From positions 1 through 64,000 of the forward strand of contig OMXQ01000002.1 of the NCBI GenBank assembly GCA_900315065.1: a stretch of DNA of 64,000 bases, in the 5' to 3' direction. The notes beneath the pieces are model-generated. The model worked only from the letters and a program-made list of their open reading frames with translations. It did not search any database and was not told the origin of the DNA. Positions 1-7,744 of the stretch are shown here, piece after piece (within the stretch, counting starts at the first letter, position 1; the number at the start of each line of letters is the position of its first letter). The translations under genes and the position numbers were made by a program. This DNA is from an uncultured Erysipelotrichaceae bacterium. GTDB lineage: Bacteria; Bacillota_I; Bacilli_A; Erysipelotrichales; Erysipelotrichaceae.

Positions 1-29
1 TATCATGCCCTGCAGGCAGACAATATCCT

Positions 30-71
30 CAAAAATAAAATCGCAGAAACTTTTTTCTGTTTCCACGATTT
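30..71 (-). terminator. Intrinsic terminator downstream of rplS
   Basis: Inverted repeat with arms at 38-50 and 59-71 (AAATCG and GAAAC on one side, GTTTC and CGATTT on the other, with a 2-nt internal loop), followed on the minus strand by a T-rich run at 31-36. It ends the single-gene rplS transcript. A second, weaker hairpin (GGAGA/TCTCC) lies at about 105-120. Confidence 0.7.
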
Positions 72-132
72 ATACCTGCCATTAATTCAATGACATTGGA
101 GAAACACATTCTCTCCTGTTTCCGACCACAAA

Positions 133-483
133 TCAGACGCGGCGTTCCTTGATACGAGCTGCCTTAGCGGATCTGCCCTTCAGATATGTCAGCTTAGCAC
201 GTCTTACCTTACCACGACGGACAACTGTGATCTTATCAATGATCGGGGAGTTGACCGGGAAGATTCTATGGACGCCTACGCCGGAAGACATCTTACGAAC
301 TGTGAAAGTTCTGCCGATGCCGCCGTTGTTCATATCAACTACAACACCTTCGAAAACCTGAATACGGGTCTTCTCACCTTCACGAATACGAACGTCTACT
401 CTGACTGTATCACCGACTCTGAAGTCAGGGATATCAGTACGGATCTGATCCTTAGTGATCTTGTCTACCAAACTTAAATCCAT
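133..483 (-). CDS. rplS: 50S ribosomal protein L19
   Basis: L19 sits at the 30S-50S interface of the ribosome. The 116-residue product has the family's usual length and features: the [20 protein letters not shown] segment near residue 22, the FEGVV strand, and a basic C-terminus ([21 protein letters not shown]). The start is ATG at 481-483, with AAGGAG at 491-496. In most Bacillota rplS follows trmD directly; here it lies about 5.4 kb away from trmD, with its own promoter and terminator, so it is a monocistronic unit. Identity is secure. Confidence 0.97.
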   Translation of the reverse strand: MDLSLVDKITKDQIRTDIPDFRVGDTVRVDVRIREGEKTRIQVFEGVVVDMNNGGIGRTFTVRKMSSGVGVHRIFPVNSPIIDKITVVRRGKVRRAKLTYLKGRSAKAARIKERRV

Positions 484-573
484 CTTTTTTCTCCTTTATA
501 TCGATTGATCATCTGCTCATAGCTCTGATGCCTGCCAGCGGAACAGTGACGCGCACATAACTGCGCAGTTAGG

Positions 574-602
574 ATTTTAGCATATTCATTTCTTTCTGGC
601 AA
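574..602 (-). promoter_or_regulatory. rplS promoter and leader
   Basis: On the minus strand TTGCCA (597-602) lies 17 bp from TAAAAT (574-579), which also has a TGn extension. This predicts transcription from about 567 and an untranslated leader of about 80 nt before rplS. The leader can form a hairpin near its 5' end (TGCGCA with TGTGCG at about 551-567). An L19 autoregulatory leader is known in Bacillota; whether this leader belongs to that family was not tested. Confidence 0.7.
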
Positions 603-609
603 TAAGATT

Positions 610-1383
610 TCAATCAATCCAGCCGAAATGCCGGCAGGCTTTTTCAATGCCGTCATCGATATTGGCTGCCGTAACATAATCTGCCTTTTCTTTCAGTTTC
701 TCATTGCCGTTGCCCATGGCAATGGAGAACCAGCCGGGATCAAACATGACCAGATCATTGGTATCATCTCCGAATACAACAACATCTTTGCGCGGGGCGT
801 GAAGCAGATCCATCATTTCTTCGATTCCCTTCTTCTTTTCATCATATTGGAAAACAAGATAATCCTGCGTCATTCTCAGATGACCAAGTGTGCTGATCCA
901 TCCGCCTTCCTGTTGACTGGAAAGAGCCAGGTAGATCTTATAAATATGATCACAAGCTTCATAAGAGAAATCAGGCTGATAAATATAAGATGTCAATTCC
1001 ATTCTTCTGCCAGCCTGTTCCAGAAAGCGATAATCCTTCATCACCACCGTATCGGAATCATCCAGCATGACAAGCCAGCCGGCATTTCTTCTGTCTGCTT
1101 CTTTCAATAAAGAAACAGCCTTATCATGAGGAAGCGCATGCATGTACATGATTTTGTCATTGCGGGCGATACAGCCGCCCCCTGCACAAACCAGATTATG
1201 AATATCAATGGCGTTGGTAAAGGAAACTGCCTTGTAATGAGCCCGGCCGGTTGCAATCGCAACAAAGTGTCCGTTCTTTTCCAATGCATGAAGCGTCTTT
1301 TCTGCACTTGGTACAATCTTGTGTGTACGGTTATCCGTAAGGGTTCCGTCTATATCAAAGAAGAAATACTTTTTTTCCTGCAT
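610..1383 (-). CDS. Cof-type HAD-superfamily phosphatase
   Basis: A cytoplasmic haloacid-dehalogenase-type hydrolase, probably acting on sugar phosphates or other small phosphorylated metabolites; the substrate cannot be read from sequence. Motif I is FDIDGTLTD near the N-terminus, motif II is IATGRAH, and motif IV is VVFGDDTNDLVMF near the C-terminus. The cap between motifs II and IV fits the Cof/type IIB group. I place the start at ATG 1381-1383 (MQEKKYFFF); an upstream in-frame GTG at 1390-1392 would sit almost on top of the ribosome binding site. It overlaps the end of the comB-like gene, so the two are probably co-transcribed and translationally coupled. Confidence 0.85.
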   Translation of the reverse strand: MQEKKYFFFDIDGTLTDNRTHKIVPSAEKTLHALEKNGHFVAIATGRAHYKAVSFTNAIDIHNLVCAGGGCIARNDKIMYMHALPHDKAVSLLKEADRRNAGWLVMLDDSDTVVMKDYRFLEQAGRRMELTSYIYQPDFSYEACDHIYKIYLALSSQQEGGWISTLGHLRMTQDYLVFQYDEKKKGIEEMMDLLHAPRKDVVVFGDDTNDLVMFDPGWFSIAMGNGNEKLKEKADYVTAANIDDGIEKACRHFGWID

Positions 1384-2048
1384 ACAAGCCACTTTCCTTC
1401 CTGTTTGACTTCCATTGCAAAATCAAATATATCAGGTTCTATGCACATCGCAAAATCTCCTTCAGGAAAAACATCCTGCTGTTTCGGGTCAAAGAATTTC
1501 TTCCCTTCCGAATAGCGCAGATCCTCTGCCTGCTTTTTGAGATCTGGAAATTTCCGGTTTTCCAGAAGAGCCTTGAGATAATCAGCGCAAAGCTGATCTT
1601 CTTCCGTTTCTCTTCCTTCCCATCCCATCGGAACAATCGTAATATCCTCCTGCCATGACTTTGCCATAGCTGCGGTGGCTTTCGCATTGACCAGCGAAAC
1701 AACCAGAATATGCTTCGCATGGGCTGCGGCTGCAATCCCCTGGGTGCCGTTGGTGGTTGTATGGAGAATGGTCTTTCCTGAGAAATCATAGCAGCCAAGC
1801 GAAGACGGAGAGTTGCCGAAATCAAAGCCCGGCAGGATTTTCCCATGTCTTTCACCGATCAATACAGCCTGCGGGTATTTTTCCTTGAGTGCATAGGCAT
1901 CCGCTTCATTGCCGATCGTATAGATTTTCTCTGCGCCTTTGGCAAAAAGCCAGGCTTCCAGTGAGAAGGCTCTGAATACATCGATAATAACTGCAGTGCC
2001 GTATGCTTTTTCCGCTCCTTTTTCAAGCGGAGATATTTCAATCTTCAT
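1350..2048 (-). CDS. ComB family 2-phosphosulfolactate phosphatase homologue
   Basis: A 232-residue protein of the ComB family, named for the phosphatase that makes sulfolactate from phosphosulfolactate in coenzyme M biosynthesis. Family features: IIDVFRAFS near residue 22, LIGERHGK, GFDFGNSPSSL, and HTTTNGTQGI near residue 95, followed by the conserved SLVNAKATA stretch. No other coenzyme M or sulfolactate gene is present, so the substrate here is open; orphan ComB homologues are common in Bacillota. The start is ATG 2046-2048, preceded by an AGAGG site. It leads a two-gene unit with the HAD phosphatase downstream. Confidence 0.8.
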   Translation of the reverse strand: MKIEISPLEKGAEKAYGTAVIIDVFRAFSLEAWLFAKGAEKIYTIGNEADAYALKEKYPQAVLIGERHGKILPGFDFGNSPSSLGCYDFSGKTILHTTTNGTQGIAAAAHAKHILVVSLVNAKATAAMAKSWQEDITIVPMGWEGRETEEDQLCADYLKALLENRKFPDLKKQAEDLRYSEGKKFFDPKQQDVFPEGDFAMCIEPDIFDFAMEVKQEGKWLVCRKKSISSLI

Positions 2049-2075
2049 TTTTCTGCCTCTTTTCAGACACAGTTG

Positions 2076-2084
2076 ATTGTATCA
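2076..2084 (-). promoter_or_regulatory. Extended -10 promoter of comB-HAD
   Basis: The minus strand reads TGATACAAT, an extended -10 with no good -35. It lies back to back with the plus-strand promoter at 2094-2122, so the two transcripts diverge from a shared region of less than 60 bp. Confidence 0.5.
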
Positions 2085-2093
2085 CAGGCTCTC

Positions 2094-2122
2094 TTGCGCA
2101 TTCGGGGGAATCGCGATATATT
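2094..2122 (+). promoter_or_regulatory. Promoter of the 159-residue unknown gene
   Basis: TTGCGC (2094-2099), a 17-bp spacer and TATATT (2117-2122). The predicted start of transcription near 2129 leaves a leader of under 20 nt that begins almost at the AAGGAG ribosome binding site (2130-2135). Confidence 0.6.
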
Positions 2123-2142
2123 AACAAGCAAGGAGAACACAC

Positions 2143-2622
2143 ATGGCAGAGAGCAAATTGTACTATCCATTCAATTACTTCTATGATCATGTCTGCACGG
2201 TTGCTATCTATGGAACCAATGCACCGATGATTGTCAAAGGTAATCTCGTTCTGCGTGCCTATTACAAGGATCAGGATAAGAAGGAACTGGATGTAAAGCA
2301 TACATCAGAATATATTCGGGATGAAATCTTCTATGAAACGAACAAAGTCATCCGTGAGCAGATGGAAGACCCTTATAACGGCAGAAGAGAACTGGTAGAA
2401 CTGCCGATGCCGGCACTTGGTTCAAAATACCGCATTGTCTACAACGGCGCCGAGCTTCCAAGCCGCCGCTATGATGATGCATTAGGCATCATCAGCCACC
2501 GGGATCCATACGCAAGAGGCGTTGCTATCATACTCAAGCGTGGTGACGATGACGGCATTGAATGGCTGGATGAAAGAGAAGCAAGGACCATCTCTGATCA
2601 GCTTAACGGCAAAAAACGATAG
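2143..2622 (+). CDS. Conserved-looking protein of unknown function, 159 residues
   Basis: I do not recognise this protein. It is soluble, with no signal peptide or membrane segment, rich in aromatic and charged residues, and starts MAESKLYYPFNYFYD. The middle (residues 50-90) is highly charged and helix-prone; the C-terminal third contains RRYDDALGIISHRDPYARG and ends in a basic tail. The ribosome binding site AAGGAG is ideally spaced from ATG 2143 and the codon use resembles the neighbours, so it is a real gene. It stands alone on the plus strand between two minus-strand operons. Only a weak 4-bp CCGG hairpin followed by T's (about 2649-2671) could end its transcript. Confidence 0.8.
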   Translation: MAESKLYYPFNYFYDHVCTVAIYGTNAPMIVKGNLVLRAYYKDQDKKELDVKHTSEYIRDEIFYETNKVIREQMEDPYNGRRELVELPMPALGSKYRIVYNGAELPSRRYDDALGIISHRDPYARGVAIILKRGDDDGIEWLDEREARTISDQLNGKKR

Positions 2623-2684
2623 TCTCATAAATTGATTCTGAAACATGACCGGTACATATCCGGCCTTTTTCTTTGCCTGCAGAC

Positions 2685-2711
2685 GAAAAAGAGGCACATT
2701 TCTGCACCTCT
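2685..2711 (-). terminator. Terminator of the pdp operon
   Basis: Arms at 2690-2698 and 2703-2711 (AGAGGTGCA with TGTGCCTCT on the minus strand) around a GAAA loop, followed by TTTTC. It ends the three-gene operon that finishes with the nucleoside phosphorylase. Confidence 0.8.
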
Positions 2712-2717
2712 TGCAAA

Positions 2718-4046
2718 TTACACATCCTTTTCGGTAACAACCCCGTATACCATCGGGAGAACTTCTCCTTTTTCGTCTTCAATGACAATGGAATTCTTCA
2801 ATAAAGCAACTGCATCATCCAGATACTTTTCATCATTGACGTAAAGATCACACAGAACATCGCCCTTCCTGACTTCAGCCCCGCATCTTACCTTCATGAC
2901 AAGACCAACTGCCATATCAATGACATCATCCTTCTTTGCGCGTCCTGCGCCTAGCATCTGGACAGCTGTACCGATACCTTCGGCATTCATATGATTGACA
3001 AAGCCGTCTTTGTCAGCGGTGACATAGACGTGTCTTTTTACTTCAACCAGTTTCTTCATTCCATCTGTGGTCAGATAAGAAGGATCGCCGCCCTGCAGTT
3101 CAATCATTCTCTGCAGTTTCTTAAGACCGGAACCGTTATGGATTGCTTCTTCCAGCTTAGCTCTGCCTTCTGCTTCATCTTTGACAAGACCTGCTGACAT
3201 CAGCAGATTTTCGCCCAGAAGCATACATACCTGATACAGCGGATCAGTGGAAGGAATTTCACCAGACAGCAGTTCAACTGCTTCCTGTACTTCCAATGCG
3301 TTGCCTACCGCATTGCCAAGCGGCTGATTCATATCTGTTACCAGAGCTCTGACTTTTCTGCCGACCAATGTGCCGATTCTGACCATGAGCCTGGCAAGTT
3401 CAAATGCTTCTTCCTTAGTGCGCATGAAGGCACCGGATCCTGTCTTGACATCAAGCACGATGGCATCTGCACCAGAAGCCAGTTTCTTGGACATGATACT
3501 GGAAGCAATTAAAGGAATAGAACGAACCGTTGCAGTTACATCCCGCAAAGCATACAGTTTCTTGTCAGCCGGTACCAGATTGCCGGTCTGACCGATGACT
3601 GCTACTCCGTTTTCTCTGACGATTTTCTTGAAGGATTCCATTGACTGCTCCACTGAACAGCCAGGAATAGATTCCAGCTTGTCCAAAGTGCCGCCGGTAT
3701 GACCAAGACCTCGGCCGCTCATCTTGGCAACCGTACCGCCGCAGGCAGCGACCAATGGTGCCACTACCAGAGTTGTCGTATCGCCCACGCCGCCGGTGGA
3801 ATGCTTGTCCAGTTTCACGCCCGGCAGATCCGACAAATCCACGACATCGCCAGAATGCATCATAGCCAGAGTCAGATCAGCTGTTTCTTCCGGTGTCATG
3901 CCTCTTTGCAGAATAGCCATGCACATGGAAGACATCTGATAATCAGGAATGTCCCCGTTAACGTAGGCTGTAATCATTTCCTGAATTTCTTCCTTTGTCA
4001 GGGCTTTTCCGTCAGCCTTCTTTTCGATCAGATCTACAAATCTCAT
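2718..4046 (-). CDS. pdp: Pyrimidine-nucleoside phosphorylase
   Basis: A cytoplasmic enzyme that splits uridine, deoxyuridine or thymidine with phosphate to give the free base and (deoxy)ribose-1-phosphate, for salvage or use as a carbon source. The 442-residue length is normal for the thymidine/pyrimidine phosphorylase family. Features: N-terminal helical domain with LIEKKADGKALTKEEI, the family signature KMSGRGLGHTGGTLDKLE near residue 108, the phosphate-binding region DKHSTGGVGDTTTL near residue 80, and a C-terminal GRAKKDDVIDMAVG segment. It is the last gene of an operon with an 80-residue protein and a lipoprotein. The operon promoter carries a candidate CcpA site (4725-4740), and Bacillus pdp is known to be catabolite-repressed. 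Confidence 0.95.
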   Translation of the reverse strand: MRFVDLIEKKADGKALTKEEIQEMITAYVNGDIPDYQMSSMCMAILQRGMTPEETADLTLAMMHSGDVVDLSDLPGVKLDKHSTGGVGDTTTLVVAPLVAACGGTVAKMSGRGLGHTGGTLDKLESIPGCSVEQSMESFKKIVRENGVAVIGQTGNLVPADKKLYALRDVTATVRSIPLIASSIMSKKLASGADAIVLDVKTGSGAFMRTKEEAFELARLMVRIGTLVGRKVRALVTDMNQPLGNAVGNALEVQEAVELLSGEIPSTDPLYQVCMLLGENLLMSAGLVKDEAEGRAKLEEAIHNGSGLKKLQRMIELQGGDPSYLTTDGMKKLVEVKRHVYVTADKDGFVNHMNAEGIGTAVQMLGAGRAKKDDVIDMAVGLVMKVRCGAEVRKGDVLCDLYVNDEKYLDDAVALLKNSIVIEDEKGEVLPMVYGVVTEKDV

Positions 4047-4090
4047 ATTATTTTCACTTCTTTCTACTTAATGAATTATTACTGTACATA

Positions 4091-4435
4091 TTATTTTTCT
4101 GCCTTTTTAAAGACAAAGCCGTCCGGCATGGATTCCGTTGATCCTTCGGCAATAAAGACCAGCGTATTTTCGTCCTGAATTCTGAACCGCCACCTGTATG
4201 TACCATCAATTGTCCAGCAGGTCAGAATGCCATCTTCAATTTTATATTTGCCGTAAGGCATATATTTATCTGCCGCATAGGTGAACTGAAACTTCTTTGC
4301 GTTTTCATCAAGCGACAAAGTATACGGGGCTGACTGGTTCTCTACATAGCAGAGATAGTCTGTTCTTTTGCCGGATCCGCAGGCTGCTAAGAATACAACC
4401 ATGCCGGCAAGAATCAGTTTCCGGATTGTTTTCAT
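4091..4435 (-). CDS. Small lipoprotein of unknown function
   Basis: A 114-residue exported lipoprotein. The N-terminus has a basic start, a hydrophobic core (LILAGMVVFLA) and a lipobox LAAC at residues 17-20, so it should be anchored in the outer face of the membrane. The mature part is rich in aromatic residues and beta-prone (KFQFTYAADKYMPYGKYKIEDG, WTIDGTYRWRFRI) and resembles small beta-sandwich lipoproteins, but I cannot assign a family. It lies 44 nt upstream of pdp and 7 nt downstream of the 80-residue gene. Its ribosome binding site AAGGAG overlaps the end of that gene. Confidence 0.8.
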   Translation of the reverse strand: MKTIRKLILAGMVVFLAACGSGKRTDYLCYVENQSAPYTLSLDENAKKFQFTYAADKYMPYGKYKIEDGILTCWTIDGTYRWRFRIQDENTLVFIAEGSTESMPDGFVFKKAEK

Positions 4436-4442
4436 GTATGTT

Positions 4443-4685
4443 TTAATTCTCCTTCAGTAATCTTTTCAAAGCATCTTCTACACTGACCATTGCCAGCTTA
4501 TAGTAGATCCTTTCTGCTTCTCTTTGCGGAATATGAAGATCTCTGGCACACAGGGAAGGATCGTCATGATGAAGATAATGTTCCAGAATGGAAATCCATT
4601 CCGGTCTGGTCAGCCCGCTGTTCATGCCGGCAATTTCATCCAGCACATAATCAATGAGAGCTGTTTCTTCCTCTGCCCTGCTCAT
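4443..4685 (-). CDS. Unknown 80-residue helical protein
   Basis: First gene of the operon that ends with pdp. The product is small, acidic and mostly helical (ETALIDYVLDEIAGMNSGLT, then EWISILEHYLHHDD, then REAERIYYKLAMVSVEDALKRL). The layout of the second half, with LHIPQREAERIYYK, could be a short helix-turn-helix, but this is only an impression. No recognised family. The start ATG 4683-4685 has a modest GGGAAA site. Confidence 0.65.
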   Translation of the reverse strand: MSRAEEETALIDYVLDEIAGMNSGLTRPEWISILEHYLHHDDPSLCARDLHIPQREAERIYYKLAMVSVEDALKRLLKEN

Positions 4686-4711
4686 AGTTTCATTTCCCGC
4701 ATTCTTTATTT

Positions 4712-4740
4712 ATTTTACTCTAAAATGAGAACGTTTTCAT
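4712..4740 (-). promoter_or_regulatory. pdp operon promoter
   Basis: On the minus strand a weak -35 ATGAAA (4735-4740) and a 17-bp spacer precede -10 TAAAAT (4712-4717). The -35 and part of the spacer are covered by the cre-like palindrome at 4725-4740. Confidence 0.55.
4725..4740. promoter_or_regulatory. Candidate CcpA binding site (cre)
   Basis: A 16-bp near-palindrome, ATGAGAACGTTTTCAT on the plus strand. On the minus strand TGAAAACGTTCTCA matches the cre consensus TGWAARCGYTWWCW at 13 of 14 positions. It overlaps the -35 of the pdp operon promoter, a position that would give repression. This fits carbon catabolite control of nucleoside breakdown. Confidence 0.65.
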
Positions 4741-4750
4741 TATTCCTGCA

Positions 4751-4780
4751 TGAAAAAGAAAAGATACATTTCTGTATCCC
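4751..4780 (-). terminator. Terminator of the zinc-ribbon membrane protein gene
   Basis: Arms GATACA/TGTATC at 4763-4768 and 4773-4778 with a GAAA loop on the minus strand, followed by TTTTCTTTTTC. It starts directly after the stop codon of the gene at 4782. Confidence 0.7.
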
Positions 4781-4781
4781 T

Positions 4782-5816
4782 TCATTCTGATGAATTCAAT
4801 TTTGCTCCGCAATGCGTGCAGAAATTCTGATCTGCTTCTGTAAGCTCTGCACCGCAGTTAGGACAATATTTATTTTTTTCAGATTCTGTTTCTTTGGAAT
4901 AAGCAGCATCCGGTTCAGGAACTTCGAATGCTTCAGGTTTCTCTTCTGCCGGTGTTTTCACAGCTTCCTCTTCAGCTAAGGCGGAAGTATCTTCTTCAGA
5001 AGTTTCGGCAGCTTCTGCTTCAGCTGGTGCAGATGCTTCTTCAGCAGATGCTTCCATCTGATCATCAATGACAGGAATCGGCTGTGTCAAGGATTCTTCA
5101 GCTTCAGGTTCAGCTGGTTCTGTCTCTGCAGAAGCAGCAGCCACAGCTTCAGAAACAGGATTTGCAGCTGGTGCGGCTTCTTCTGTGGAAGCTGTTTCTG
5201 CAGGCTTTTCTTCCGGCTTTGTGCTTTCGTAAACTGTTTCCTTGTTTACATGAACGATGCCTGTACCAAACAGATGTCTTCTATGACGATAATAGATCAT
5301 ATTTGCGGCAAGGAAGAGAATCAGAACAATAACAAGAACAATAGCGATAATCAGAACTGCAGCCCGGTTGAGAACAATGTCTGCCTTCAGCATGGAATCA
5401 AGCATGTAGTTGAAAGCAGAAATATCATCAGTGGCGGCAAAGTAAGCACCATAGCCGAATAAGCCTGCGGAAGCAAGAAGCAGGAAGAGATAAAGATTCC
5501 AGAGATGTCTTGTGCCTTTCTTCCACTTCATCATGCCGGTCCATACTTTGAACAATAAAACAAGCATCAGAATCGAAAAGAGGAACCAGCCGACCAGAGG
5601 CCAGAACCAGATGCCGAGATTATGCATCGTAAAGCCAAGATACTTCAATAACGGCGTATAGAACGTAAAGATGCCGTTAATCTTCAATGAGAAAATTTCT
5701 GCAAACTGGGAAAATAAAAGATAAACGGATACTGCCAGCATGACCGGCAGGATCACAAATTCAAGCGCCCGGTGCCACTTTAATGTCAGCTGATCTTTTT
5801 TCTGAGATTTCATCAT
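4782..5816 (-). CDS. Four-helix membrane protein with C-terminal zinc ribbon
   Basis: A 344-residue integral membrane protein of unknown function. There are four strongly hydrophobic segments in the first half (around residues 17-40, 68-90, 104-127 and 150-175), then about 120 residues of Ala/Glu/Pro-rich low-complexity linker, and a C-terminal double-CxxC zinc ribbon: CPNCGAEL and CTHCGAKL, with spacing typical of zinc-ribbon domains. With an even number of membrane segments both ends should face the cytoplasm, so the ribbon would be tethered on a flexible arm inside the cell. The start is one of two tandem ATG codons (5814-5816 or 5811-5813) behind GAGGTG. It sits between trmD and the pdp operon with its own terminator. 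Confidence 0.75.
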   Translation of the reverse strand: MMKSQKKDQLTLKWHRALEFVILPVMLAVSVYLLFSQFAEIFSLKINGIFTFYTPLLKYLGFTMHNLGIWFWPLVGWFLFSILMLVLLFKVWTGMMKWKKGTRHLWNLYLFLLLASAGLFGYGAYFAATDDISAFNYMLDSMLKADIVLNRAAVLIIAIVLVIVLILFLAANMIYYRHRRHLFGTGIVHVNKETVYESTKPEEKPAETASTEEAAPAANPVSEAVAAASAETEPAEPEAEESLTQPIPVIDDQMEASAEEASAPAEAEAAETSEEDTSALAEEEAVKTPAEEKPEAFEVPEPDAAYSKETESEKNKYCPNCGAELTEADQNFCTHCGAKLNSSE

Positions 5817-5894
5817 ATCACCTCACGTGAATATTATATGATACTTCCCGCATTTCAATGTGATTTTTATCTGAACAAGTTAAGAAAAAGAGGG

Positions 5895-6623
5895 TCAGTC
5901 CAGCAGACCTTCCTTCTTCATTTTCTTCAGTACTTTCTTTTCTTCTTCGGTAAAATTGTGTTTTTCATAGAGATCAGGACGTCTTTCCTTCGTCGTCAGA
6001 ATGGATTGTTCAAGCCTCCATTCCCGGATTCTGGCATGATTGCCGGAGAGCAGAATATCCGGCACCTTGTCGCCTTCATAATCAGCCGGCTGGGTATATT
6101 GCGGATATTCGAGCAGGCCGTTTTCATAAGACTCTTCCTCAGCAGAACCTTCCGTAATACTGCCTTTCAGCAGACGGATTACAGAATCCATGATGACCAT
6201 AGAAGCCATTTCACCGCCAGTCAGAACGTAATCTCCGATTGAAACAAGTTCATCCACATGCTTGTTGATGCGGGCATCCAGGCCTTCATAATGACCGCAG
6301 AGCAGGATCAGATGGTCTTTCTCTGATAATTCATGTGCCTTGGCCTGGTTGTAAACTGTGCCAAGCGGCGACATCATTAAAGAATAGGAATTTTCCGTTT
6401 CCACGGAATTGAGGGCATCCAGAACCGGCTGGCATTTCATGACCTGTCCTCTGCCGCCGCCGAAAGGTCTGTCATCGACGTGTCTGTAGTTGTCATGGGC
6501 AAAGTCACGGATCTGCACAAAATCAACTGTTACCAGGCCTCTTTCCACTGCTCTTCCGATAATCGAAGTATGGAGGAAATCATGATACATTTCCGGAAAC
6601 AGTGTCAGTACGGTAATTCTCAT
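5895..6623 (-). CDS. trmD: tRNA (guanine-37-N1)-methyltransferase
   Basis: Methylates G37 next to the anticodon with S-adenosylmethionine, preventing +1 frameshifting. The 242-residue length is standard. Family features: N-terminal MRITVLTLFPEMY, FAHDNYRHVDDRPFGGGRGQV near residue 42, the trefoil-knot AdoMet site LLCGHYEGLDARI near residue 107, and IGDYVLTGGE near residue 128. Its start overlaps the rimM stop (ATGA), so translation is coupled. Unlike the usual order, rplS does not follow. Confidence 0.97.
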   Translation of the reverse strand: MRITVLTLFPEMYHDFLHTSIIGRAVERGLVTVDFVQIRDFAHDNYRHVDDRPFGGGRGQVMKCQPVLDALNSVETENSYSLMMSPLGTVYNQAKAHELSEKDHLILLCGHYEGLDARINKHVDELVSIGDYVLTGGEMASMVIMDSVIRLLKGSITEGSAEEESYENGLLEYPQYTQPADYEGDKVPDILLSGNHARIREWRLEQSILTTKERRPDLYEKHNFTEEEKKVLKKMKKEGLLD

Positions 6624-7129
6624 AAGAGTCCTTCCTCAACGTGGATGACCAGCTTTTTATTTTCCAAATCCACATTCTTTACAAATTCGGGAATATTGGG
6701 AATCAGGGCATCATTCTTTCCTTCCCTTTTAACCCGGATGTTATTCTGGGCCCCGGCAGTTTCCTCAATGCCTTTTACCGTTCCGATCAATACATTTTCT
6801 TCATCATATACTGCCAGGCCTTCAAAGTCAGACCGGTAGTACTGCCCTTCTGGCAAAGGCTTACGGTCTGCTTTATCCACGCAGACTTCACAGTTTTTAT
6901 ACTTTTCAATGAGATTGATATTCTCATGGTCTTTGAAGCGGACGATAGGATTGTTTTTCATGACTTTGTAGCTGCAGACTTCCATCGGGATATAGTCATT
7001 TTCAAAGTGAATATAAACGGTATTGCCCTTCTGATATCTTTCTGCATCAAAGTCAGAAGAAGAAAGAATCTTCACATCGCCTTTAATGCCGTGGGTATTG
7101 ATAATTCTGCCGATGATAATATATGCCAT
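6620..7129 (-). CDS. rimM: Ribosome maturation factor RimM
   Basis: A 30S assembly factor that binds protein S19 and helps process the 16S 3' domain. The product (169 residues) starts MAYIIIGRIINTHGIKGDVKI, a typical RimM N-terminus, and ends with the PRC-barrel domain (YYRSDFEGLAVYDEENVLIGTV, then FVKNVDLENKKLVIH). I chose ATG 7127-7129, preceded by GGGAG; a longer in-frame version begins at 7171 but adds residues foreign to the family. It lies between khpA (45-nt gap) and trmD (overlap). Confidence 0.95.
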   Translation of the reverse strand: MAYIIIGRIINTHGIKGDVKILSSSDFDAERYQKGNTVYIHFENDYIPMEVCSYKVMKNNPIVRFKDHENINLIEKYKNCEVCVDKADRKPLPEGQYYRSDFEGLAVYDEENVLIGTVKGIEETAGAQNNIRVKREGKNDALIPNIPEFVKNVDLENKKLVIHVEEGLL

Positions 7130-7174
7130 AGTTTCTCCCTTTGCGAAAAAAAAGAGATGCTCAGACGGCATCCC

Positions 7175-7423
7175 TCAGATCTCTTCAAACTTGATGGTGA
7201 CTTTTTTATCTTCCGTATGGGAAGCTACACTCATAACCTGACGCAATGCAGAAGCCATGGAACCCTTTCTGCCGATCAGACGGGCAATGTCATCATTCTT
7301 AGCGAAGACATGAAGTACAACTTCCCTGTCTTCCGGCTCAGACATTACCTTGACGCTCAGAGAGTCCTTGTCTTCAACCATTGGTTTTACCAGGTCGAGC
7401 AGCACTTTATCCAGTTCTGCCAT
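7175..7423 (-). CDS. khpA: KH-domain RNA-binding protein KhpA
   Basis: A small RNA-binding protein (82 residues) that in other Bacillota partners KhpB/EloR and affects cell elongation and RNA stability. A single type II KH domain fills the protein; the nucleic-acid loop is IGRKGSMASALRQV (GxxG near residue 51). The start is ATG 7421-7423 (MAELDKVLLDL), 4 nt after the rpsP stop and preceded by AAGAAGTAAG. The operon order rpsP-khpA-rimM-trmD is the usual one. Confidence 0.93.
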   Translation of the reverse strand: MAELDKVLLDLVKPMVEDKDSLSVKVMSEPEDREVVLHVFAKNDDIARLIGRKGSMASALRQVMSVASHTEDKKVTIKFEEI

Positions 7424-7427
7424 GATC

Positions 7428-7712
7428 TTACTTCTTTGCCTTAGCGGCTGCCTTGGCATCATGGAACTGCTTCATGATACCCTGGCTGGAAAGAATATTG
7501 CGGACAGTGTCAGAAGGCTGTGCACCGTTCTTCAGCCAGTACAGTGCTCTTTCTGCATCTACCTTGACTGCAGCCGGATCAACTGTAGGGTTGTATGTAC
7601 CGATTGTTTCAATATCACGTCCATCTCTTGCGAAACGGGAATCTGCTGCAACAATACGATATCTAGGAGCCTTCTTAGCACCCATTCTCTTCAAACGAAG
7701 TTTAACTGCCAT
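7428..7712 (-). CDS. rpsP: 30S ribosomal protein S16
   Basis: S16 is needed for 30S assembly. The 94-residue product starts [20 protein letters not shown], the family signature, followed by [20 protein letters not shown] and the [21 protein letters not shown] segment. The C-terminus is Lys/Ala-rich. I chose ATG 7710-7712; the in-frame ATG at 7736 falls in the predicted leader. It is the first gene of the rpsP-khpA-rimM-trmD operon and has a strong promoter at 7745-7773. Confidence 0.97.
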   Translation of the reverse strand: MAVKLRLKRMGAKKAPRYRIVAADSRFARDGRDIETIGTYNPTVDPAAVKVDAERALYWLKNGAQPSDTVRNILSSQGIMKQFHDAKAAAKAKK

Positions 7713-7744
7713 AATTGATTCATACCTCACTTTCAACGTGATTA

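Noticed and set aside
2649-2671. Terminator after the 159-residue gene
   Set aside because: The stem is only 4 bp (CCGG/CCGG), too weak to call, although T's follow.
6641-7444. A 267-codon plus-strand frame across rimM and khpA
   Set aside because: It runs antisense through several well-identified genes and has no family features.
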